From NCBI GenBank assembly GCA_050014355.1, contig JBEKDL010000003.1, forward strand, positions 1 through 53,545: 53,545 nucleotides of DNA. The letters run 5' to 3'. The notes under the pieces were generated by a model. It did not search any database, was not told where the DNA came from, and was given only the letters and a program-made list of their open reading frames with translations. Within the stretch, counting starts at the first letter, position 1. The number at the start of each line of letters is the position of its first letter. Both the position numbers and the translations under genes were made by a program. Source of the stretch: Fen-1077 sp050014355. Its GTDB lineage: Bacteria; Chloroflexota; Dehalococcoidia; Dehalococcoidales; RBG-16-60-22. This document shows positions 7,699 to 16,139 of this stretch, one piece after another.

Positions 7699-8574
7699 AT
7701 GTCCCCATCACAGGCTAGAATCGGCGTTATCGGCGGAACGGGATTGTATGATATCGAGGGGCTGACGGACGTGAAAGAGGTCCGGCCAGAAACGCCCTTC
7801 GGCAAGCCGTCTTACGCTATCGTGGTGGGGAAACTGGGAAGGGTGGGCATCGCCTTTCTGCCGCGCCACGGCAAGGGCCACCGCATCTCCCCTACCGAGG
7901 TGCCCTACCGCGCCAACATCTACGCCCTTAAAGCGCTCGGCGTGGAGTTTATCATCTCCTCCAACTCCTGCGGCAGCTTTAAAGAGGAGCTTAAGCCCGG
8001 CCACCTCCTTATCCCCGACCAGATTATCGACCGCACTCGCCAGCGCATTAGCTCCTTCTTCGGCGAGGGCGTCGTCGCCCATATCCAGTTCGCCGACCCG
8101 TTTTGCCCCGTCTTGAGCAACATCGTCTATCAAGCAGCTAAAGAGGCCGGCGCCACCGTCCACCAGGGCGGCACGTTCGTCGCCATGGAAGGCCCCGCCT
8201 TCTCCACCCGCGCCGAGTCGCGCCTCTATAAGTCCTGGGGCGCGGACGTCCTCGGCATGACCGTGCTGCCGGAAGCCAAGCTCGCCCGCGAGGCGGAAAT
8301 CTGCTACGCTTCCATCGCCTGCATCACCGACTACGATAGCTGGCGCGAGACGGCGGAAACCGTGACCGTAGATGCCATTTTAACAATCATGAGGAACAAC
8401 ATCGACTTCGCCAAAAAGACCATCAAGCTGGCGGCGGGAAGGGTGCCGTCAGTGCGCCGCTGCGTCTGCGCCAGCGCTTTAGGCCCCGCCCTCGTCACCG
8501 ACCCGGCGGCCATGCCCGCGGCGACGAAAAAAAAGCTCGACCTGCTTATCGGGAAATACATTAAAAAGAGATAG
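7699..8574 (+). CDS. mtnP: S-methyl-5'-thioadenosine phosphorylase
   Basis: 291 residues. It phosphorolyses methylthioadenosine to adenine and methylthioribose-1-phosphate, the substrate of MtnA encoded upstream. The phosphate-binding GVIGGTGLYD, PRHGKGHRISP and YRANI segments, the substrate segment MEGPAFSTRAES, and the base-binding TDYDSW are all present. The ribosome binding site AGAGGAGGT lies about 7 bases before the ATG, just downstream of the inserted AbiJ/TIR-like gene. The MetE-like gene starts 3 bases after its stop, so mtnP, the MetE-like gene and the DUF6485 gene form a tight operon. Confidence 0.94.
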   Translation: MSPSQARIGVIGGTGLYDIEGLTDVKEVRPETPFGKPSYAIVVGKLGRVGIAFLPRHGKGHRISPTEVPYRANIYALKALGVEFIISSNSCGSFKEELKPGHLLIPDQIIDRTRQRISSFFGEGVVAHIQFADPFCPVLSNIVYQAAKEAGATVHQGGTFVAMEGPAFSTRAESRLYKSWGADVLGMTVLPEAKLAREAEICYASIACITDYDSWRETAETVTVDAILTIMRNNIDFAKKTIKLAAGRVPSVRRCVCASALGPALVTDPAAMPAATKKKLDLLIGKYIKKR

Positions 8575-8577
8575 ATT

Positions 8578-9612
8578 ATGTCAAATACCGATTTCTACTG
8601 CCTGCCCACCATCATCGGCAGCATGCCGCATACCGACCCGAAAAAAGCGTGCGCGCTGATTGCCCGCTTCCTGAAAGATATTCCCGCCTGGCCGCAGCTG
8701 CCGCGGCGCTCCTTCCTCGAGAACATGTACGTCCAGTACAGCGAGGGCTTCCCGGGCGCGGTCGTCGAGAATAACCGGATTTACGTGGATACTTCTCAAG
8801 ATTTCACCAAATCGCTGGAGACTTTATACCAGGCATATCTCGATAATGACACTTACAGGTTCCCCATTGGGCGGGATTACGCGGCAGGCCTTTACGCGTT
8901 CCTCGACCAGCCCAATCTATCTCCCCGGGCAGTCAAGGGGCATGTCACCGGGCCGCTTTCGTGGGGGCTGACTGTCGCCGACGACAGCAAGCGCGCCATA
9001 CTTTATCATGAAGTCCTCGGCGATGCCATCCCCAAGCTGCTTAAGCTCAAGGCGGCCTGGCAGGAAAAAGAATTAAATAAAATCTCCAGAAATACCATCA
9101 CCTTCGTCGACGAGCCGATTATGGCCTCCTACGGGTCGGTCGTTGCCTCCGGGCCGTTCTCCAAGCCGGAAAAAATCGCGGAGATGGTGGATGAAGTCTT
9201 CAGCGGTATCAGCGGCCTGAAAGGTATCCACTGCTGCGGCAATACCGATTGGTCGGTGCTGTTAAAAACGAAGCTCGATATCCTCAACTTCGATGTCTAC
9301 AGCTACGCGCAGTCGGTCAGCCTTTACCCGGAGGAAATCAAGAAATTCTTGGGGCGGGGCGGGGCGATAGCGTGGGGCATCGTCCCCAACAGCCCTGATC
9401 CTCTGGCACAAGAGTCGGTGGCCAGCCTGAAAGACCGCCTCGAAGAAGCAATCGCGCCCTTTACGCGCAAAGGCATCCCATTCAAAGATATTATTAGGCA
9501 GAGCCTGCTCACTCCAAGCTGCTCCCTGGCCCCGCTGACGGACGACGGCGCCGAGCAGGCATTGAAACTTTTAACTGACTTATCTACGGAAATGAGAAAG
9601 CGGTATAAATAG
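8578..9612 (+). CDS. UROD/MetE-like methyltransferase domain protein
   Basis: 344 residues, about the size of the C-terminal catalytic half of cobalamin-independent methionine synthase. H-C-C-G-N near residue 220 corresponds to the His-x-Cys zinc ligands of MetE, and TPSCSLAPL near the C-terminus fits its last Cys ligand. The Glu ligand expected in between is not obvious (the stretch reads VYSYAQSVSLYP). The fold is that of uroporphyrinogen decarboxylase and MetE. Its place directly after mtnP suggests a methyl-transfer or methionine role. Short core-MetE proteins that use methylcobamide are known in Dehalococcoides, but I cannot say that this is one. Confidence 0.7.
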   Translation: MSNTDFYCLPTIIGSMPHTDPKKACALIARFLKDIPAWPQLPRRSFLENMYVQYSEGFPGAVVENNRIYVDTSQDFTKSLETLYQAYLDNDTYRFPIGRDYAAGLYAFLDQPNLSPRAVKGHVTGPLSWGLTVADDSKRAILYHEVLGDAIPKLLKLKAAWQEKELNKISRNTITFVDEPIMASYGSVVASGPFSKPEKIAEMVDEVFSGISGLKGIHCCGNTDWSVLLKTKLDILNFDVYSYAQSVSLYPEEIKKFLGRGGAIAWGIVPNSPDPLAQESVASLKDRLEEAIAPFTRKGIPFKDIIRQSLLTPSCSLAPLTDDGAEQALKLLTDLSTEMRKRYK

Positions 9613-9614
9613 AC

Positions 9615-9827
9615 ATGGACTGCAACATCAAAGCTAATAAATTAAAATGTAACTGCACCTACGAGCCCTGCCCGCGCAAGGGCAAATGCTGCGAGTGCAT
9701 CGCTTACCACCTGGGGATGGACGAACTGCCCGCCTGCGCTTTCCCGCCGGAGGTGGAGCGTACCTACGACCGCTCGTTCAGTAGGTTTGCCGATATGGTG
9801 CACGGCAGGGCTGGTAAGAAAGCCTGA
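9615..9827 (+). CDS. DUF6485 family small Cys-rich protein
   Basis: 70 residues with eight Cys (3, 12, 14, 19, 25, 26, 28, 41), in the pattern CNCTYEPCPRKGKCCECIAYH, which I recognise as the DUF6485 family. The arrangement suggests a metal site (zinc or iron-sulphur), but no function is established. It starts 2 bases after the MetE-like gene and is probably co-transcribed with it. Confidence 0.8.
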   Translation: MDCNIKANKLKCNCTYEPCPRKGKCCECIAYHLGMDELPACAFPPEVERTYDRSFSRFADMVHGRAGKKA

Positions 9828-9847
9828 TTTAAGCTATAGTATTACAT

Positions 9848-9943
9848 ATGAACAAATCGAAGAAAGTCGCCTGGCACAAACACCTGAAAACCGGCAAGAA
9901 GCTTAAGGAACAGCGGCGGGCCCTGGCCAAAACCGTAAAATAG
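9848..9943 (+). CDS. Very small basic protein (31 residues)
   Basis: The frame ATG (9848) to TAG (9943) encodes MNKSKKVAWHKHLKTGKKLK and then EQRRALAKTVK, with about 40% Lys/Arg. Tiny Lys/Arg-rich proteins with a KKVAxxKH...K..KEKRR pattern are, as far as I recall, common in Chloroflexota, which is the main reason to call it. No strong ribosome binding site is visible. The composition suggests nucleic-acid or ribosome binding, without proof. Confidence 0.5.
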   Translation: MNKSKKVAWHKHLKTGKKLKEQRRALAKTVK

Positions 9944-9946
9944 CTT

Positions 9947-10004
9947 AAATTCTAAATCCTAATATCTAGACTGCCAGTTGTTTAGAATTTAGTATCTAGG
10001 ATTT
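9947..10004. repeat. AT-rich inverted repeats upstream of the COG2187 gene
   Basis: AAATTCTAAA (9947-9956) is exactly complementary in reverse to TTTAGAATTT (9981-9990), and AAATCCT (9954-9960) to AGGATTT (9998-10004). The two pairings overlap, so only one can form at a time. It may be a dispersed intergenic element or a weak transcription end for the preceding operon. Confidence 0.5.
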
Positions 10005-10018
10005 CGTGCTTATTAATT

Positions 10019-11026
10019 ATGTCCGAGCTACCGGAGCTAATCAAGGCCCTGCTCGCCCCTGAAGCCTACCCGGAACCTCCGTCGCGGGTGGAACTGGCGC
10101 AGACCCAGATTTCCTATGTCTTCCTCGCGGACGATTTTGTCTATAAAATCAAGAAGCCGGTGGACATGGGCTTCCTGGACTACACCACGCTGGAAAAACG
10201 CCTTTCCTATTGCCGTAAGGAAGTCGAGCTCAACCGGCGGCTCTGCCCGGACGCTTACCTCGGAGTGGTTTCCGTCACTAACGATGATGGACATTTCCGC
10301 ATCGACGGCAGGGGCAAGGTCGAAGAATACGCCGTAAAAATGCGCCGCCTGCCCCAGGACGCTATGATGGATGTCCTGCTCAAACAGAACAAAGTCACCC
10401 CGGAGATGGTCGTCAGGGTAGCCAAACTGCTGGCTGATTTCCACCAGAAGGCCGCCACCGGCGAGGAAATCAACCGGCTCGGCGGTATCGATGCCGTGAT
10501 TAAGAACACCTCGGAAAACTTTGACCAGACGGAAAAATACTTCGGGATTATCATCACACCGGAGACCTACCAGCGCATTAAGGAGTATACCGAGGGTTTT
10601 ATCAAGTCGAATACTGATTTATTCCGTAAGCGCGCCGCCGGAGGGCATATAAGGGACTGCCACGGCGACCTCCACGCCGCCCATATCTGTTTCTGTAACG
10701 GCATCTGCATCTACGACTGCATCGAGTTTAATGACCGGTTCAGGTACACGGATGTTGCCGCAGAAGTGGCCTTTCTCGCCATGGACCTGGACCACTACCA
10801 CCGCGCCGATTTATCTAAAGCGTTCGTTGATTCGTACATCAAAGCCAGCGGCGATAAAGAGCTTTTCAAGCTGCTTAACTTTTACAAGTGCTACCGCGCT
10901 TACGTGCGGGGCAAGGTCACTTGCTTCCAGTATGACGATCCGCATATCCCCGATAAAGAAAAGGGGCAGATTATCGCCACGGCCGCGAGCTATTTCCGGC
11001 TGGCGGAGTCTTACATCGAGGATTAA
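10019..11026 (+). CDS. COG2187 aminoglycoside phosphotransferase-like kinase
   Basis: 335 residues. The N-terminal part (FVYKIKKPVDMGFLDY, then L-x-x-R-x-x-Y-C-x-x-E-V-x-L-N-R-R-L) and the catalytic motif HGDLH near residue 219 followed by YDCIEFND are typical of the COG2187 protein-kinase-like family. In many bacteria this domain is fused to a COG0645 ATPase; here the ATPase is a separate gene (11439) with a membrane-protein gene in between. The substrate is unknown. The ATG has no clear ribosome binding site. Confidence 0.85.
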   Translation: MSELPELIKALLAPEAYPEPPSRVELAQTQISYVFLADDFVYKIKKPVDMGFLDYTTLEKRLSYCRKEVELNRRLCPDAYLGVVSVTNDDGHFRIDGRGKVEEYAVKMRRLPQDAMMDVLLKQNKVTPEMVVRVAKLLADFHQKAATGEEINRLGGIDAVIKNTSENFDQTEKYFGIIITPETYQRIKEYTEGFIKSNTDLFRKRAAGGHIRDCHGDLHAAHICFCNGICIYDCIEFNDRFRYTDVAAEVAFLAMDLDHYHRADLSKAFVDSYIKASGDKELFKLLNFYKCYRAYVRGKVTCFQYDDPHIPDKEKGQIIATAASYFRLAESYIED

Positions 11027-11041
11027 AAGGGTACAGTCGCT

Positions 11042-11422
11042 ATGACGACTAATGAAATACTGATTTTTATCGGTTCGGGCCTTATCATCCTGTGGGGCAT
11101 CGCACATCTTGTTCCTACTAAAAACATTGTCAACGGCTTCGGCAACATCTCCACAGACAATAAAAAGATAATCGCCATGGAGTCCATCGCCGAAGGGCTG
11201 ACCCTCATCTTCCTCGGGGTGCTGCCGCTTCTAATCGTGCGATTGGAGAACCCTGTAAGCTACGCCGCTAGAATTGTTGTACTATCCTGTGCCGTGATGC
11301 TGCTGATCATTGCGCTTCTTACTCTTTTTACCGGCGCTCGGACACCCACAATCTGGTATAAAATCTGCCCGGTGGTGAAAACGGTGGTGGCTGTACTATT
11401 TATTTTAAGCGTGATGTTATAA
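11042..11422 (+). CDS. Small integral membrane protein
   Basis: 126 residues with about four hydrophobic segments: residues 6-24, a shorter one near 55-70, 78-98 and 105-125. No family is recognised. It starts 15 bases after the COG2187 kinase gene and ends 16 bases before the COG0645 ATPase gene, so it sits inside the same transcription unit, between two proteins that are usually fused. Confidence 0.75.
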   Translation: MTTNEILIFIGSGLIILWGIAHLVPTKNIVNGFGNISTDNKKIIAMESIAEGLTLIFLGVLPLLIVRLENPVSYAARIVVLSCAVMLLIIALLTLFTGARTPTIWYKICPVVKTVVAVLFILSVML

Positions 11423-11438
11423 TCAACGGAGTCATTTT

Positions 11439-12041
11439 ATGAGAGAACCTTTCGCGAAATATATTAAAGCTAAACTCAAGCCGCCTTTCCTGCTCATAGC
11501 CTGCGGGCTCCCCGGCACCTGGAAAACGGAGACGACGGAAGAGGTCTTTAAAATCAAGGGCGGCAAGCTCCTGCGCACCGACCTCATCCGACTGGAGGTG
11601 CTGAAAAACCAGGACGTCTTCGACTCTAAAGTGGCCGGCGACATGAAGAAACGGACGCAGGTCTATGACGTCATGTTCGAGCAGGCGGACGAGGCCTTCA
11701 AGGATAATAAATGCGTTATCCTCGATGCCACTTTCGTCACGCAGGCGCTGCGGCAGCAGGCGGCGGAAATCGCCGCCAAAAATAAGGCAGCCTTCGTTAT
11801 TCTCCAGACCGATTGCCCGCAGGAGGTCTCCATCCGGCGCATCCTGGCGCGCGATAAAGAAAATTACGTCTCCAACGCCCTGACCGAGGAAGCCTATCTC
11901 AATAACAAGAAGAAGTTCGAAGCCGTCGACCTGGACGACTTGAAAAAGCTGTACCCGGCTCTTAATGTCATCCACCTCGTCGTCGATACCGCTAAAGACC
12001 CGCCGGAAGACTGGTACATCACCGGCGAGAAAAAGAAATAG
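11439..12041 (+). CDS. COG0645-type AAA/P-loop kinase
   Basis: 200 residues. The P-loop at residues 23-30 reads GLPGTWKT: the usual Gly before the Lys (GxxGxGKS/T) is replaced by Trp. The downstream pattern (TDLIRLEV, VILDATF, R-R-I-L-A-R) is typical for the COG0645 predicted kinases related to gluconate kinase and zeta toxin. In most genomes this domain is the C-terminal half of a fusion with COG2187, encoded here two genes upstream. The Trp makes nucleotide binding uncertain. Confidence 0.8.
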   Translation: MREPFAKYIKAKLKPPFLLIACGLPGTWKTETTEEVFKIKGGKLLRTDLIRLEVLKNQDVFDSKVAGDMKKRTQVYDVMFEQADEAFKDNKCVILDATFVTQALRQQAAEIAAKNKAAFVILQTDCPQEVSIRRILARDKENYVSNALTEEAYLNNKKKFEAVDLDDLKKLYPALNVIHLVVDTAKDPPEDWYITGEKKK

Positions 12042-12052
12042 CACCGGAACCT

Positions 12053-12907
12053 ATGAAAATTGATTTACATATCCATACCTCCACCGGTTCGGATGGCGCG
12101 CTTTCGCTCGAAGAGGTATTTAAAGAAGCCGCGCGCAGAAAAATCGATTTCATTTCTATCACCGACCATGACGCCATCGACCACCAGGGACAGGCGGTAA
12201 CACTGGCCGCGGCGCATAGCATCAGGTACGTTACCGGCGTCGAGCTGAATGTGACCTTCCCGTACCAGGGCAAACCCCTTTCCCTCGATTTTCTCGGGTA
12301 CGGATATGATTATAAAAATAGCGCGCTCCGGCAAAAGCTCCTGTTGATAAGGGAACACCGTGAAAAGCGGGCGCGCCAGATAGTCGCCAACCTGAACGCC
12401 GAGTTCACCAGAGAGAATCGCCCCCTATTCACCGACGAGGACTTGCGCCAGATGCAGGAAGGCGTTGACGGCATCTTGAGCCGGCCCCATATCGCTGATT
12501 ACCTCATTAAAAAGGACGTCGTGGGCAGTCGGCAGGAGGCATTCGATAAATATCTCGTGAAGTGCGATGTACCCAAGTACCCGCTTTCTTTAGAGGAAGC
12601 CTCGGCGTTGACAAGGGGCGCCGGCGGTAAAATTGTGCTGGCTCACCCCAACGACCCCAACGGCACCTCGCTGGTCAGCGTCACGAAAGATTTAAACGAG
12701 CAGACAAAGATTATCAAAGAGCAAATGCTGGAATACATCGACGGCGTGGAATGCTGGCACTCACGGGCTGACTTCGCAACCACGAAGCACTATATAGAAT
12801 TTTACCGCCGTTATAAGCTCCTCATGACCGGCGGCAGTGATTGCCATCAGAAACCGATTTTAATGGGGACGATAGAGATACCCGAGTGGGTGGCGGGGCA
12901 ATTTTAA
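12053..12907 (+). CDS. PHP domain phosphoesterase
   Basis: 284 residues. The metal-binding motifs of the PHP family are intact: DLHIHTSTGSDG at the N-terminus, SITDHDAIDH, a GVEL segment, H-P in VLAHPND, and GSDCHQKP at the C-terminus. Family members include histidinol phosphatase and nucleotide or RNA phosphatases such as RNase AM; this one has the stand-alone YciV/TrpH-like arrangement. The gene starts 11 bases after the COG0645 ATPase gene and closes that operon. Confidence 0.87.
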   Translation: MKIDLHIHTSTGSDGALSLEEVFKEAARRKIDFISITDHDAIDHQGQAVTLAAAHSIRYVTGVELNVTFPYQGKPLSLDFLGYGYDYKNSALRQKLLLIREHREKRARQIVANLNAEFTRENRPLFTDEDLRQMQEGVDGILSRPHIADYLIKKDVVGSRQEAFDKYLVKCDVPKYPLSLEEASALTRGAGGKIVLAHPNDPNGTSLVSVTKDLNEQTKIIKEQMLEYIDGVECWHSRADFATTKHYIEFYRRYKLLMTGGSDCHQKPILMGTIEIPEWVAGQF

Positions 12908-13029
12908 AGATAGATTAATAGTGTAAAATCCCCTGACACGGTGTTTCCTAAATATCTCTATCTTGGCACATTATTTCCATTACGGCCCCGTATTGAGTAT
13001 GGGTAAACTCCTACGGGAATCCAGTATGA

Positions 13030-14595
13030 TTACGGCTTCCCGTACATGGCTCTGATATCTTTCTTGATGAGCTTGCCCATGGGATTGCGGGGGAGCTCAT
13101 CCACAAAAACTACCGTGCGCGGGCGCTTGTAGCTGGCCAGGTTCTGACGGCAGTACTCCATAATCTCGTCTTCCACCGCCTTGGATTTCGGCACGCCCTT
13201 CTTGAGGACGACCACGGCGCGCGGCTCTTCGCCCCAGGTCTCGTCAGGCACGCCGATGACGGCTACGTCCTCCACTTTCGGGTACTCCCGGACGACGTTC
13301 TCCAGCTCTTCAGGCGAGATATTTTCACCCGCCCGGATAATGATATCGCTGGAGCGGCCCGAAAGGAAGTAGTACCCGTCCTCGTCCACATAGCCCACAT
13401 CGCCGGTATGCACCCAGCCGTCTTTATCGATTGTTTTCTTCGTCTTTTCCTCGTCCTTCCAGTAGCCGCTCATCACGCGGGGGCCTCTGGCGAGAATCTC
13501 ACCGACCTCCCCCACACCTAGCGACTTCCCGGAGTCGTCGATGACCTTCATTTCGATATCAGACATCGGTTTGCCGATGGACGCCAGCCTCTTGAGCTTT
13601 TTCTCCCTTTCCTCCGGTGTGCCTGTGATGAAGTGGTCTTCCGGTCCCAGAGCGGTGATGGTGGAGGCTGTTTCCGTCTGCCCGAAGGCATTAATGAAAC
13701 TCACGCCGGGGAACTCGTCCAGCGCCTTCCGGATAACTGGCAGCGGCATGGGTGCGGCGCCGTAGGTTATCACTTTAATGCTGCTCAAATTATGCTTTTT
13801 AAAGTTGGGATGGTCGAGGAGCTGCTTGAGCATGGTGGGCACCATCATGGCGCGGTTCACTTTTTCCCTTTCCACCAGGGTCATCCATTCTTCCGGCTCG
13901 AACTGTCGTTCCATCACCAGCGTCCGCGCTCCGTAAATGGCCGCCATCATCGCCTGGATGCCGGCCACGTGGTAGAGCGGAACCGTCAGGATATTGCTTT
14001 CATTCACTTCCGGGTCGGGCGGGGTGACATTTTCCAGTACGTAGGTGCTGAAACTGGTATGAGAGAGCATCACGCCCTTGGGGAAACCGGTAGTGCCGGC
14101 AGTATACATCAGGATGGTGGTCTCTTTATCTTCGACCGGAGCGGTCACTTCTCTGCCTGAAGATGACTTAATGACATCCTCGTAATTGTGCATATCCGGG
14201 TGTTTGCTCTCGATGGAGATGAGGTGCTTCAGGTATTTGAGCTCGGGCCGGATGGACTGTATCATGGTTGTATAACGCTCCCCGATGATAAAAAACTTAG
14301 CCTCGGCGGTATTAAGCATGTAGGTAAGCTCTTTCTCCTTGGCGCGGAAGTTCAGCGGCAGGTAGATGCCGCCCATTCTGGCCACGGCGAAATAGGTCTC
14401 TACGCACTGGTTGCAGTTGACTTGCAGCAGGGCGATGACATCGCCCTTTTTCGCGCCCATTTTTATCAGGCCGTTGGCCAGTCGGTTGACCCGCTCATTG
14501 AGCTGCGAAAAAGTGTACCTCTTGTCTTCAAAAATAATAGCCGTTTTTTCCGGGCAGATAGCGGTGGCGATACTAAGGAATTCGGCAGTATTCAA
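13030..14595 (-). CDS. AMP-forming acyl-CoA ligase (long-chain-fatty-acid-CoA ligase-like)
   Basis: 521 residues of the ANL superfamily. The ATP/AMP motif YTAGTTGFPKG, the A5 motif (INAFGQTE), the hinge region (GWVHTGDVGYVDEDGYYFLSGR) and the C-terminal NPMGKLIKKD with its catalytic Lys are all present, so it should be active. It makes acyl-AMP and then acyl-CoA from a carboxylic acid, ATP and CoA; chain length cannot be deduced. The start is TTG at 14595, supported by GGAGGT five bases upstream. It stands alone on the minus strand. Confidence 0.88.
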   Translation of the reverse strand: MNTAEFLSIATAICPEKTAIIFEDKRYTFSQLNERVNRLANGLIKMGAKKGDVIALLQVNCNQCVETYFAVARMGGIYLPLNFRAKEKELTYMLNTAEAKFFIIGERYTTMIQSIRPELKYLKHLISIESKHPDMHNYEDVIKSSSGREVTAPVEDKETTILMYTAGTTGFPKGVMLSHTSFSTYVLENVTPPDPEVNESNILTVPLYHVAGIQAMMAAIYGARTLVMERQFEPEEWMTLVEREKVNRAMMVPTMLKQLLDHPNFKKHNLSSIKVITYGAAPMPLPVIRKALDEFPGVSFINAFGQTETASTITALGPEDHFITGTPEEREKKLKRLASIGKPMSDIEMKVIDDSGKSLGVGEVGEILARGPRVMSGYWKDEEKTKKTIDKDGWVHTGDVGYVDEDGYYFLSGRSSDIIIRAGENISPEELENVVREYPKVEDVAVIGVPDETWGEEPRAVVVLKKGVPKSKAVEDEIMEYCRQNLASYKRPRTVVFVDELPRNPMGKLIKKDIRAMYGKP

Positions 14596-14791
14596 GCTGC
14601 ACCTCCAAGCCGACAGTAGTTACTAAATAGGTATTTTAAACCAGACACTGGATAAAAATCAAACTTTGGATATAAGTCTAAAAGTATCTGCGCATCCGCA
14701 GGCATTTCAAAAAACCTTCGTAAAGAAGCAATATCGGCCTGGCGGAGCTTTCCGAGGAGACAACCAGAGCACTCTTTCCTACCGAAAACCC

Positions 14792-15301
14792 CTAGATATT
14801 CTCCCCCTGGTAAACCCCCTTGTACCCTTCCGATTCCCCGGTCAGCGCCAAGAAAATAAGCTGCGTGACTCTCGCGTTCTTCTGGATGCGGAAACCAAGG
14901 GGATTATGCACTATCAGCAGCGACTGTGAGCGTCCCTCATATCCTGCGTCCCACACCGCCGTGCCCACCGCCACGCCGCAACGCAGCAGGCTTGAGCGGG
15001 GACGCCCCAGCGCCATGAGGTTCTTCGGCAGGTGGACAACCTCGTTATAGGTAATCATATAGATGCCGGGCGCCAGTTCGATGCTCCCCGCGCTGTCAAA
15101 CTGCAGAGACACCAGCTCGGAGACCGTCCTCTGGCTGTTCGATGCCATAATCTGCCCCGCCGACTGCATCGCGGCTACGTCCCGCAAGGTAAGGTCAAAG
15201 CCGTTGGTCTGAAGCTGCTCTTCCAGGTTGACATATCCTTCGATGAGCGGCGGCTTCCGCTTCAGTAAACGTCTGATATCCCGCGCAGCAAGAACCGGCA
15301 T
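14792..15301 (-). CDS. dUTPase/dCTP deaminase family nucleotide hydrolase
   Basis: 169 residues from the ATG at 15301, chosen because GGAGGA lies five bases upstream; an in-frame ATG at 15319 is less likely. The trimeric dUTPase-fold motifs are visible: GRPRSSLLRCGV, then WDAGYEGRSQ (the Asp-x-Gly-Tyr motif of dUTPases). The Glu that activates water for deamination in dCTP deaminase, normally in the strand after that motif, is not seen (LLIVHN). I therefore favour dUTP diphosphatase over deaminase. It is divergent from the HAD gene, with overlapping promoter regions. Confidence 0.72.
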   Translation of the reverse strand: MPVLAARDIRRLLKRKPPLIEGYVNLEEQLQTNGFDLTLRDVAAMQSAGQIMASNSQRTVSELVSLQFDSAGSIELAPGIYMITYNEVVHLPKNLMALGRPRSSLLRCGVAVGTAVWDAGYEGRSQSLLIVHNPLGFRIQKNARVTQLIFLALTGESEGYKGVYQGENI

Positions 15302-15369
15302 AAAAATCCTCCGCTCCATATTATCAGTTCTGGCCCGCTCCGGACAATTATAAATTCCCGCGCTCTTCC

Positions 15370-15398
15370 TTTACAGTCGAAGCGACTTTGATTAGAAT
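15370..15398 (+). promoter_or_regulatory. Promoter of HAD hydrolase gene
   Basis: TTTACA (15370-15375), 17 bases, TAGAAT (15393-15398); both hexamers match consensus at 5 of 6. The spacer holds a short inverted repeat, AGTCG-AAG-CGACT (15375-15387), which could be an operator. A minus-strand TATAAT at 15352-15347 points toward the dUTPase-like gene. Confidence 0.6.
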
Positions 15399-15431
15399 GT
15401 AATTGATAAGCCGCATAAAGGAGCATTTTTC

Positions 15432-16139
15432 ATGATTAAAGCCGTCTTTTTCGACCTCTATTTCACACTGGTCCGCTACGAGCCCTCGCAGGAAGAGGTT
15501 GAAGCCGGATTGCTGCATAACCTGGGCATCGAAGTAAGCCCGGAGGCCCTGCGCCGGCCCCTGGCCATGGCCAATGAAACCATCTACCAGGCGCTGATAA
15601 ACCGTCCCCTGAACCAGCGGTCCAAGGAAGAGACAATGGCTTTGTATGCCCAGTATCACCGCGATATACTTAAAGAAGCCGGAATCCAGGCCGGAGAAAA
15701 TGTCATTATGGGCCTGCTGAACGGAATGCTGCAGGCCAAAATGGGACTCGTGCTCTTTGATGATGTCATCCCCGCCCTGGACGAACTAAAAAAGCGGGGG
15801 CTGATAACAGGACTGATTTCCAATATCGAACGCAACATGTCCGGCGCACTCGATGAGCTGCAGCTATCACCCAGACTCGACGTGGTGGTCACCTCGCTCG
15901 ATGCCGGCGCCAATAAACCACGGCCGGAAATCTTCCTCGAAGCGCTGCGCCGGGCTAAAGTCGCGCCCGCTCAAGCGCTATATATCGGCGACCAGTACCA
16001 GGTGGATGTCATCGGCGCCAGAGGCGCGGGTATGCAAGGCATCCTGCTCGACCGCGACGGCCAGCACGAAAACATTACGGATTGTCCTAAAATAAAGAGC
16101 CTGACAGAAGTTACCAGGCATCTCCAGGCGAACGTTTAA
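15432..16139 (+). CDS. HAD family hydrolase
   Basis: 235 residues. Motif I reads FFDLYFTL, the D-x-Y variant seen in haloacid dehalogenase-like members, motif II lies in GLISNIE, the conserved Lys is in NKPRPEIF, and motif IV in YIGDQYQVDVIGA. The cap region (residues 15-90) is helical, as in subfamily I. The substrate is unknown; phosphoglycolate-type phosphatase activity is the most common alternative. The 3' end overlaps the end of the convergent DUF2851 gene by 29 bases. Confidence 0.86.
   Translation: MIKAVFFDLYFTLVRYEPSQEEVEAGLLHNLGIEVSPEALRRPLAMANETIYQALINRPLNQRSKEETMALYAQYHRDILKEAGIQAGENVIMGLLNGMLQAKMGLVLFDDVIPALDELKKRGLITGLISNIERNMSGALDELQLSPRLDVVVTSLDAGANKPRPEIFLEALRRAKVAPAQALYIGDQYQVDVIGARGAGMQGILLDRDGQHENITDCPKIKSLTEVTRHLQANV

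Noticed and set aside
13633..14619. Long plus-strand frames opposite the acyl-CoA ligase gene
   Set aside because: These are shadows of a GC-rich gene; they match no family and the ligase motifs are complete on the minus strand.
14596..14791. Possible RNA gene in the gap after the acyl-CoA ligase
   Set aside because: I could find neither a cloverleaf nor a stable hairpin.
14666..14929. Open frame between the acyl-CoA ligase and dUTPase-like genes
   Set aside because: It overlaps the end of the dUTPase-like gene on the opposite strand, has no recognisable domain, and lacks a ribosome binding site.
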